Shown one piece after another: positions 32,346 to 43,000 of a stretch of DNA of 64,000 nucleotides (its first letter is position 1; the number at the start of each line of letters is the position of its first letter). Origin of the DNA: Luidia sarsii (lineage: Eukaryota > Echinodermata > Asteroidea > Paxillosida > Luidiidae); the NCBI GenBank assembly GCA_949987565.1, contig OX465110.1, positions 16,842,394 to 16,906,393 on the forward strand, written 5' to 3'. The position numbers and the translations under genes were made by a program. The notes beneath the pieces are model-generated. The model saw only the letters and a list, made by a program, of their open reading frames with translations, was not told the DNA's origin and did not search any database.

Positions 32346-34545
32346 CAGTACCACTGGAAATTGCAATTCATATTCATATGAATACGTATTTATAAATAAA
32401 TATAAATATAATATTAATAAATAATACTTTGGTTTATACTTACTGCCAAGGTCAGGCAACTAGCCCCTCCACGGGAAAATGAGGCTCATCTACCAATTAA
32501 TTATCCAAGCAGGATTCGTCCGTTCGTGTTGCGCACGGAGACTGGAATTTAAAATAACAATAAACATGTCATACGGCATACATGTACACGCACATACATG
32601 CATACAACATGCATACAACGACCTTACCGGTACTTAGATCGATCGGATTACCATTCCCCTTGCTTGACTACTAAAGCTAGCAGCAAGCCGAATCAACTGC
32701 AAGAGTCAGAGGCTAGCTTGGGAATTCTAGAACATATGCGGTACAGGGTAGTCCTGAAATTATTGTTATTCGGAATACATATAGGTAGAATTGTGTGGTC
32801 GCACAAAAGGGCAGTTATTTGTGTGTAACGGCCGGTGGAAAGCGTTTGGTCGCCAACTGCTTAGTAGAGACAAAAAAAGGGGGAACAGCATAGACAACAA
32901 GAGCTCTACTCATAAATTTGCAAGAACCGTAAAAAAAAATATATATTAAAATGTTTCAAAAAACCACAAGTTGGCCGCGCCCAATTAATTCTCCTCCAAG
33001 ATTCCTTCACATGGAAATTTAATCAAAAAAACTGGGAGCCTTATCTAATCGGGGGCCATACTCAAGGACTGAAAAAAATGTTAATTTAAAGTGGAAAACA
33101 ACACTGGACATGGGCACTAAAAGAAAAACTCTATCTTTACACTCTAGCCATCTGAGTGGCTATAGACTAGTATAGGCGGCCAGGTGTTTCAGCAGAACGT
33201 GCCAATGGAGATTTCGAGAGAGGAGCGCTGAGACAGGTGTGAGTGTGGGCCTCACCCTTTGCTGCTGACCTCAGCTGAGTATAATTAGCCCACCATAATT
33301 ATGAGGTGCCCGACATTGAGCAAGTTATTCGATGTTTTTCTTTTCTTCAAAATAATTATTGTCGGGGGTGTGGGCTCCCTGTACTGGATACAGCCTGCGG
33401 TACTGTGCCCGCGATAAACTTGACGTCGAAAGCCACGTCCGAAAATGGGTTTCCAACGTGGTCGGGATGTAGTCTTGGTCACGGGACTGAGGGGAAGCCG
33501 TCCTTCGTGGGACTAAAGGGACTCTACGCGAACCACCTCAATGGTGGGACCGGCATACCTTTTGCCGCGCGATCGATCGTACATGCCCGGTGTCACGCGT
33601 GGTGGTCACGCATCGGGCCGGTGTCACGGTCTCATCTTTTTACGCCGTACTCGAATACATCCGGAAGACGTACCACACCTGATAACTGAGCACGTTACCG
33701 TAATGTAGAGTACCTACATGTGTGTACATAAAGAGGTACTCTACCGTAATGTTGCAAACAGCGCCCTCGCTCGGTCGTCATAATTGAAGAACTAAAAGTA
33801 AAACAGAAACTACAGTACAGGATTTATTCATTTTGGCCTGCATGTGCTGCATGTAGCGTAAACAACATGTAACGTGTATAATTGACTAATTCAGCTATTC
33901 GAATTCAATTCATCATCGTATGTTTGAAAATCAATTTAAAATAACTCCAATTACCTAAATATTTGCAGGAAAATAAGCGCAATTTTTGTTGCAGAATTGT
34001 GCGCAAATAACTATTTGTGATAAAATCTCCGATAAATTTTACGCAGAATTCTGTATAGCCCCTTCAGCGATTCTATTACGTCATCATTCCACACTTTTGT
34101 GTTTGGAACTGGTGTTGCCTGGTTCGCCGGGGATTCCCCAGATGTGTTGCGTACGAGGTTGATGTACATGTAGCGCGCGTGTCTGGCAGTAGTAAAACAA
34201 AAATGTCGCATAACCCTGGGAATGAAAGTCGCGCGCGCTTGCGTACAAAAGCTGGGATTCCCGGATTCAGGATTCTGACGCATACGCTGCGGTACGACCG
34301 GACGTACTGTACGTAACAGTGCTAGTTCTGTTACAGTCTGGCAACCACAGTTCTCGAACATGATTGTTCTGCTGTGTGATTCGGTGTACCGGCTATAAAT
34401 TTCCTGAGGGTTTTCCTGTTTTGCAAAAATATTGGTGTCAAGATTGCGTAAATTTGAAAACGCTCGACGCAAACTCCACAACACGCCTGTCGGACAAAGC
34501 AAAGAAGCTGTACGTAAGATGAAGTTTAAATCTATTTCTCCAATC

Positions 34546-34917
34546 TCAGTTCATTTTGTTGAATTTAGGCGTAGAAGAAGGGAAAGGTGCGGGCGGTGCG
34601 GGCGGTATTTGCCGAAACTTCCGGGTGATTGTTTTCCGTCGTTTTGGGGATTGAGGGGTGTCGACGGGTCCAATGCCGACCCTTGTTTTGACGTTGAAGT
34701 TAAACATTAATTTTTTTTTGTTCAATTGTTGTACAAAGTCATCGCGAGTTTTCAGCACTACTTGTCTGATTTTGTCTTGCACCTCGAATTTGTTAACAAC
34801 ATAAACATCATTATTTGTGGTCGTGATTCTTGACTCATGATGTGTAAAAAATACGTGGGAACCCCCGTTTTTGACGGTACACGTTTTCGACGCTTGGCCT
34901 TCTAACTCACATCGCAC
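34546..34917 (-). CDS. Possible hypothetical protein of 123 aa
   Basis: I do not recognise this ORF. On the minus strand it reads from an ATG at 34917 to a stop at 34546, with a mixed, protein-like composition ('NKFEVQDKIRQVVLKTRDDF', then a basic, proline-rich end 'KRRKTITRKFRQIPPAPPAP'). It lies in a CpG-richer stretch upstream of RNF31. It could be a small gene, an exon of a larger one or chance; no splice partner was identified. Confidence 0.2.
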   Translation of the reverse strand: MRCELEGQASKTCTVKNGGSHVFFTHHESRITTTNNDVYVVNKFEVQDKIRQVVLKTRDDFVQQLNKKKLMFNFNVKTRVGIGPVDTPQSPKRRKTITRKFRQIPPAPPAPFPSSTPKFNKMN

Positions 34918-36194
34918 GATGAAAACAAATCCCTATAATAACGATCTCAGACTTTGTATCTTCAGGTTTATTTCCTGCTCTTTGTCCGTCACCGAAAATG
35001 TGGAAAGTTAAGGCTCTCCCAGTAGGCCAAACTCGTGTGATTCAAAAAGTTACTCTTTTGGGGTCTATTCTCCTAGGTACAAAATTGGTAGTTGCTTCGT
35101 AGCTCCAGTTTTCTTTATTCTTGTACCATAACAACCCCGAACATCCGTAGAAAAAAAATATATCACGCAACTTGAGGCAGTCCGTTCTGGGTAAAAACTA
35201 TGAAGGCTCCTATAGGGCGTCTCGCTTATATAATGTTTTTATATTTTTTTTATTATTATTTAAAGACAAAAAGTAACATGGCCCAATAGGCTTTTATAAA
35301 AAATGAAAAAAATAAAAGGGCAGCGGAAGAAAGCACCAAGAAGGAGGAAATGTGTCTCTGGAGTGACATTGGGAAAGGTTATAACTGAAGAAGCGGTGAG
35401 AAAGAGGATTGTGGAGTTTTTTTAAACGCCACAAAAGCTTGATCAACATTCTACATGATTATTCTAATATAATAGTCTGTGGTGTGGACAAAGTGACTGA
35501 GACCTCTTTTAGTGTGATACTTTCGTTCACATTGGTCAGCTTTAAGAAAAGGCCTTATATCGTCGAAAAACGGTCACTGGAGTATACATGTATAACTATT
35601 ATTTATATTTAGAAGATATTGTCTGCATTACAGATACAAAACAATTGGTGGTCTAAATTTGGATTTTTTTTTTTTTCAAGGCTTTTACGGTGAAGGTATG
35701 AAGCTAAAACAAATCCAGTTTCTATAAAGTATAAAGTTAAATAACACTGCATGACATCCCATACACAAATTTGAAGGAGTTTCTCAGAAAAATTATAGAC
35801 ATAGTCTTTGAGATACTCTGGGATCTCATGTTAATTACTGCGTAAGTAAGCAACAGTAACTGTAGCCCTTTTACTCCTTCCTTTACCAATGTTTGATTTT
35901 TATCTTTGTACAACAATGTCCTTGTACGACGATTATTTTGTTTATAATATCAGTGTTAAAGGGTAATAGTTACTGTAGCTACTACAAGTACTATTATTGT
36001 ACTAAAGCTTACATACTTGTAGTATACAAAGCAATTATGATATGTGAAAGTTTTTCTATTTTAATTTGTGTATGATCTTTTTTGTATGAATATTTTGGTT
36101 TAGTACCCTCACTGTAAAAGGATGAAAACCCTCCCTAAATCCACAATATAGACCCACTACATGTATTATTTATATGTAGAGAAACAATACTCTC

Positions 36195-36417
36195 TGGCAC
36201 AACCACTTGCCAAACAAAATTGTATCTTTAGTAATATTCCCCAAAACCATGATTTTTGTGACGCATATCTGTCAACCAGACGACGGTCAGCACTCAGCAG
36301 TGACAGCAGGCACTGTGTACAGAACATGCACTTCACTATTCCTACATACGCACCACAAAATCATGAATCTTGGGGAAATTGTAAGTCAAACTTTTTCAGC
36401 AAGTGGTTGTGCCAGAC
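36195..36417. mobile_element. MITE-like palindrome, second full copy
   Basis: Begins 'ctggcacaaccacttgcc' and ends 'agtggttgtgccaga', with the internal pairs 'ccccaaaaccatgattttt' and 'cacaaaatcatgaatcttgg'. It belongs to the same family as 30458-30672. Confidence 0.75.
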
Positions 36418-36582
36418 CTTGGATGTTGTCTACGTTACAACTTACAATTGGTGGTTTGATTTGGGTTTACATGTAGGTTTTTCCCCAGACTTTTATAGTG
36501 AGGGTATTAAACTAAAATCTTGCCCTTCCTTCAAACTGTGCACTGATTAACTACATGTACTCAATAACCTGCAATACATGAA

Positions 36583-36917
36583 TCTCAAAAGTTAGAGGGC
36601 CTGACGTTTCGATCTTTGGGGACAGTATTGAGCACAGGTTTGAGGTACATGCAAGGCTCAGTTGACTCAGTGCAAGTCCGAAGTGCGCCCTCGTGTGCCA
36701 GGGGTGGGTGATGCCAACCTCCCACCTCTCTGTGCTGGCCATAATTTTATGGTCTTTGGCTTAAAACTTGCAGCCTAATAATAAAATCAGTCAGTCAATC
36801 AGAATCCCTGTGTCTATGTCGACTAGCCCCCTCCACAGATCCTAGCAGGACCTTTCTCAAAGGCCCATTGCCATTGAGAAAGGTCCTGCTAGGATCGAAA
36901 CATCAGGCCCTCTAACT
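36583..36917. repeat. Hairpin-family copies with intervening sequence
   Basis: Positions 36583-36616 hold the left half of the palindromic repeat ('tagagggcctgacgtttcga'). Positions 36837-36917 hold a further left segment plus a full right half ('aggaccttt...aaggtcct', 'gatcgaaacatcaggccctc'). About 220 bp of unrelated sequence lies between, suggesting an insertion into one copy or two neighbouring partial copies. Confidence 0.6.
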
Positions 36918-37069
36918 TTTCTGATGAGAATTTTGATATACAAAGCGTTTAACTTATAGTTGCAAAATTGTGTATCACCCAGTGTCTGTCATTACTTCAA
37001 CCATTTTGTCTCCCACAGTTGGCCATTCCTGTGAGTAAAGAGACTAAACCTAAGAAAAGGGGGAGGGGC

Positions 37070-40000
37070 ATGGCCACGCCCGTGGTTTATTCGCCGCCTC
37101 CGTCAGAGTCATCGGCAGTAGGGGCTGACCCCCGGCCGCAGTCGCTGGCCGGACTCGGCCCGCAGACCGAGGAGGGGCTGGCCCAGATGGTGCGGAAGTG
37201 CCACGCCCAGATTGAGAACTTCCTGAAGGCGCTGCCCGTCCACGAGGAGAGCATCGCAGCCGCGGTGGACGCGCTGGTGTCCCTCGACTGTCCGCTGCCG
37301 CTCAAGTTCTCCAAGATCAACGGCGCGGACCTGATCAAGAAGAACAAGAACATCAAAGTAAAGCCGCCGTCCATTATTTTCTCTCCCCCCTCCTTCTTTA
37401 CCTAATATCCAGATTAATTTTAACATTTTTCAAATAGCGCCCTCCTGCGAGCTCAATGCATTTAAGTGGGAACCCCCACTGTGTTCCAAGTCCCAAGAGA
37501 GCCATAAGTTAAGAGTGCCTGATAAGAAGTCTGGCCAGCATGGCCTGGTACTGGGCTAAAACAAACAACTGAAACCACTTTCTCTTCCCTGCTGCTGGCT
37601 TGATATCATTCTCAGTACTGTCAGTGTGTATGGTGGCGCAGAAGGGACATCGTAAATCGCAAATATCTGCAAAGATATTTGCAATTCTCACATTTTGTCG
37701 CAAATATTTGCGCACATATTTGCGACAAAATCTGCAATTTGCAGATTTTGTCGCAAATGTTTTTCAAAGAAGTTAGGGGGCCCAAACCAGTAGTGCTGTA
37801 GTGTTGTATGACTCGCTGTGCGGTGCCTTGGTCAAAGGTCGCGTAGTGCGCTGTGGCCATCCCCCCCCCCTGTGATACCGAGTCTCACGGTGTCACGGAA
37901 CATTCACAGCCCTGTTCTTCAATCTCCGTAAATTATACCTTTCCATTCGTTTACAAAGTAAGAAAACTTCAAAAATCCGTTCGTGATTATCAACAATACT
38001 CACCACTATTTTTTCGACAAGTCCCATCGTTGCGCCGGGTCTAACACTGTGTGTAGTGACCAACCACGGTTTCTTCTTTTTGTGGCCCCCTGGCTTCTTT
38101 GAAAAAAATTGCGACAAAATCTGCGAATTGCAGATTTTGTCGCAAATATTTTCGCACATATTTGCGACAAAATGTGCAATTCACAAATTTCGTCGCAAAT
38201 ATATGTGCACATATTTGCGACAAAATTTGCGATTTGCAAATATCTTTGCAGATATTTGCGATTTGCGATGTCCCTTCTGCACCACCATAAGTGTACATGT
38301 AACTCGCATGCTCGTTTCATTGAGCTATGGGTAGCTTCATGCCTGTACTGTCTGCAGCTTCTGCAGTACAAGTCAAATTGGTATGTGGACAGTGGAGCTA
38401 TGCCATGCAAGGAACAAGAACTAACTTGAATCATCTTGAATCATGAAGGATCTTCTTATTCCTCCATGCTTTAATGTACAGTGTGTACATGTACACACAT
38501 AAAAAAAGTCTAACTTATCATCAAAATCGATGGACATGGGCATATATATTTTTCTTAGCTCTACTGTATGATAGGACTCTTCGCGCTTAGAAAACTGGCA
38601 GTGTGGGATTGTTTTATTTTCGTCATTATTATGACAGAGTTGGAGTAGTAGGTTTGCGGTGACACCATATAAAAATCTCTCTTTTGTTAGTATGTGTGGT
38701 TCTGAAAAGAACTGGAGTAGAACCACACTTACATAATCTGTACTTGAATATTACATGGTGTCACTGCAAATCTACTACTCCTGCTATTCTCACCATGAAA
38801 ACTTTCATACGGCCTGTGAAAACCTACATTGTACGATGGGCTGAGTTACCATAAATACTATGCATTGCAAGACTTTGTGAAATCCATCCTTGGTCAAAGA
38901 ACTACGCATGTTGGCAATGAGCTGATGTGGGTTGTTAAAGGACACAGAATGAGACTGTGCACAATGAAAGTGAAAACAGTGATGGTGATACTAATGCCAT
39001 TGATGTTATCGTGTGCATGTTATGTTCCATACAATTATGCACAATATTCACAGTGCTCTTGTGAGTACAGGATATCACCCTTTAAAATGTCTGCGGACTC
39101 AGTAGGCCTACAACCCTGCCTTTTGTTTGGCCCAGAGGTTTCGGCGAAGTCAAACGAATAAAAGAAAACTTTTGTTACCGACAAGGAAAAGAATATCAGG
39201 ACCATTGCCTGATGGCATAGCAGGGCTCGACCTTAGCACTAGCCCGACAGTCATTGTCTAGTAAAAACAGCTGCGGGCTAGTAAAATGATCCACTTTGCT
39301 AGCCCGGTGGACTAGTAAAAAGTAGACAGCGATTTGGCGGGGGGAACAAACGATGTGGGATGAGAAAGTAGAAACTAATAATTTGTTTTCCTTGACCTAA
39401 TAAAAAGTGTTAAATTCAATATTAATTACTGTATACAGGGCTAGTAAAACTTGCTCCGCTCTAGCAAAAAACTTAATTTACTAGCCCGGTAGGCTAGTGA
39501 AAACAAAAATTAAGCGCGAGGCTTACATAGATTTATCAAACTGAAGTAGAGATTCTGAATGCTGTGTGAAAATCGGATGGGTTTGTTTGTGTGTTGAAAT
39601 TCATTCTTCGCTGCAGTATTTGCGTTAGCATAACAATGTGTATTATAGTACGTGCTTTCCACTCTGGCTAGACGTGCTAGAGCGCACTTTTACCTTCAGG
39701 AATACCTGCTGGGCTCTCATGAACCCCCTTTACGAATTCTTGGCTCGTGCTCGGGGCCCAGGCTTTGCCCCCGTCTGGAAACTGCAGTCTGTGCATTGTG
39801 GCTAGGTTTGCCGATTTACTGTTCTATCCAGCACAAAGTATACGCCTAAAATCTTTGGTCAGAACCATGTTCTTTTCTCGTCTCAAAAAAGGTCCTTGAG
39901 GTTTTGATCCTGGCTGGACCTTTCTCAAACTCAAAGGCAGCAAGGCCCTGCTAGCATTGAAACATCGGGCATTCTTCTTCTTTGAAATTTTGGTCTTTTG

Positions 40001-43000
40001 TTTGTGGTAATCTCATTCAGTAAGCAGTGCAACTGCCAGTTTGCCACATGTTTGTCTGCTACCCTCTTCTATCACCTGTAACATTATAACAGATAGGCCT
40101 ACAAAACCAGAACCTGTGCATGCAATTCAGGGTCGGGGGCCAATTTCATAGCTCTGTGAAAGCACAAAAAAGTCATGATTCATAGGATCACCTTGCCTAC
40201 CCAAACTTCACTTTCATTTCCTGCTGAATAAAGAAGCTAGTGTAATTACAAGTCCAAAGCAACTGACACTGCATCACAGTGCGGTTAGTAATCCTGCTTA
40301 CCCAAGGAAGACTTTTCCTGCTGAGTAGATATTCACGCTTAAGTGGCTCTATGAAGATAGGCCCTGGTCTTAAAAAGGGAGGAGAGTTGCCTCCCCGAAC
40401 TTGCCTTGAACTCCCAGGGATGAGGTGAGGTGAGGTGAGGTTAGGTGAGGAGAGGGTCGCAGCGGTGGACAAACTGATGGCTAGCATCATGAACTGGACT
40501 ATACTCTCTCCTGAGACCCTCCTGCACTCATTAGGCAAGCCTTAACTGGCAAGCTTGGAATAACGTCAAGGAGTAGCCTCGTTTTTCCCAGGTAAACTAA
40601 AAAGAATTCCAGGGACATGTGGTCTCCCCCCCCCACTCCACTCCAACCAGAGGTCAATTCAAGGTCCTCCTGGACCAAGGGAAAACCCCAATTATGAAAT
40701 TTCCTGGCCCATATAACATCCCCAATTTGCGGTTTAGTGCGTCGCTGTGTATGGGGCCCTGCTATCTTACGATAGGAATTCCATTGACGCACATGTACAT
40801 GTGCATGCACGCATGTAGGACATTATCAGGAGTGCCTGGATTTTTTATGCAATTTTGTTTCCCTTGCTTTTCAGTGAAGAATTTAGTCTGACCGTAACCC
40901 CCCCCAAAAAAAAAAAAAAAAAAAAAAAAAAATCCAGGGTTTTTCGTCTAACAGCAGCCGACGTATTAGTGACGTATTAGTGGTCAGAAGTGACGTAGGT
41001 GTTCATTGTAGATTTAGCCTGTGTGCTCGAGGTATATAAGCTGCAAAACCTTGTCAAAAAGACTATTGAGTCTCCAAGGTACCCATAGCTTAACATTATA
41101 TCTCCACCCTGTTTTGTCCAACAATTCTGCAAAAGGAGTGCAACATCTGTGTAAGTAATTCTTCTAAAAAACAATCCTCCAGCTTACATGTATGTGTAAC
41201 CACAGTAGTCTTTTATTTCTGGATGGGGGGATAGTGCAATATGTCATTAATCATGATAGCAAGCAGTTTGCAAATGCCATCCTTTTTTTATAGAGCCCCC
41301 CGCCCGCCCGCCCACGCAAAACGGGCGCTTGAAATTTTCACGTCCGGTCGGCGTGCCAAGCATTCGCACACTCGCTGAGGGCAGACTGCCAGACAGCCAT
41401 GCAGTTGCGTGGGCTGCATGTGGTTCATTGATGTCCTTTCATGCGTGATTCACTGCCCCCCTCAACCCCCCTCACACCCCCCTCAACCCCCCCTCAACCC
41501 CCCCTTAACCCCCGTCAACCCCCAAACTGCCTCATTCTGTGTCATCAAAATTCAAGAGCAACCGTGTAATTTCAGTTTTTACTTTTGTGTGGAAGTGGTT
41601 GCGGTTTGTATTCATTAGTTTGGTTTGGTTTGGGGTTTGTTTTGTTTGTGTTTTATGTTGTGGGGGATAGCCTTAAAAACCAGTCGCACTAGACTCTTCT
41701 GAACACTCTTATTATTCTCAAAAGTTCGAGGGCCTGACGTTTCGATCCTAGCTGGACCTTTCTCAATGGCAAAGGGCCTTTGAGAAAGGTCCTGCTAGGA
41801 TCGAAACATCAGGCCCTCGAACTTTTTAAATTTACAGAAAACAATGTATGTATTGCAGGTCATCAATACCGGTAGTCAGTGAGCAGTTTGCAGCAGTGTT
41901 TTGTGTTAACTTCACACTCTTATTAAGCATGAAAATCTGCTTAGCATGAAAAGTCTTCCTAAGCATGGCTACAAACGCTGCGATGTGATGGCCATTGCTT
42001 CCGACTTTCATTCCATTTCCATTGTCCACTCTTCTTCACTTAGCATGAAACAATAGTGGTGTTTGAGTTGGCAAGGGGATCCTATGAAACATGACATTTT
42101 GTGCACATTTTTGAAATTGGACCATGATGTCAGTCCTAGCCGGACCTTTCTTAAAGGTCCTGCTAGGATCGAAACATCAGGCCTTTCAAATTGATATGAT
42201 TTTGGGTTGTTTTATTCAGTAAGAAGTTTGCAGAATTTCGGTTTTATATATTACTCTTTTTTATTTTATCATTTAAACAAATATCGAGGACTTGACATTT
42301 TTATCCTAGCAGGACCTCCCTTGGAGGTATATCAAAGGTCATTCTAGAAAGCGGCCTCCTGTTAGTACTGAAACAGCAGATCCTCTGCATTTCGTCATAA
42401 AAAAAAAAAAATCATTTCGGTCAGTTTACACAATTTTTTGTATTTGACTGGACCGGGATTTGAACCTGAGACCTCGAGTTCTGCACACCGGCGCTCCTAC
42501 CTTCTGAGCTATGAACTGGTGCACAAAACCAGAGGTCTGGGGTTCATGTCCTGGTCTGGTCAATGTTTTCTTTGCCATTTTTCTTTTTAACTTATTTTGT
42601 TTCAGTTATTCTAGTTAGTACCGGTACTTTATGTCATTCTTTGGGGGTTTTTGTGTCAAGTTTCGAGTTCCTTTTGCTTCCATCCTAGCAGGACGGTCAA
42701 ACGTTTCCTGCAGAAAGTTGGCCTTTGAGTTTTGAAAGGATTTAAACATCTAGCCCACTATTTGGTTTTAGAATGCAAAACACCTTTTTTTCTAAAAGAA
42801 GAAAGCCTGACTTTTTATGTTAGCTAGATTTCCAAGGAAAATGTTCTGCCTTTGAAAAAGGTCTAAAACATCAGGCCGTCCACAAATGTTTGAGATTTCC
42901 AGTATTGGTTTTTGACATTTTTTAGCCACGACCATCATCATAATTATATGCAGTCTTGCAGATCTGGCCTGTACCTCTTCATCATGGATGAACTCTCGTG

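Larger units (their letters stand above)
31216..37069. other. Interval between the b5-like gene and RNF31
   Basis: Opposite-facing genes share this 5.8-kb interval, which should hold both promoters. No TATA box or CpG island could be assigned with confidence, although 34140-34330 and 34560-34700 are richer in CpG than their surroundings. Contents: a TAGTAC microsatellite (32055-32345), a possible minus-strand ORF (34546-34917), a MITE (36195-36417), a hairpin-family copy (36583-36917) and repeated 'ttttacggtgagggtatt' words at 30740, 30845, 35690, 36110 (inverted) and 36490. An acceptor-like AG at 37017-37018 precedes the first RNF31 coding exon. Confidence 0.5.

Noticed and set aside
33306..33689. 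127-aa plus-strand frame in GC-richer sequence
   Set aside because: No recognisable domain, no splice partner and no conserved-looking pattern; left as non-coding.
34011..34502. 163-aa minus-strand frame
   Set aside because: Composition is not clearly protein-like and it resembles no family known to me. It is weaker than the neighbouring frame at 34546-34917.
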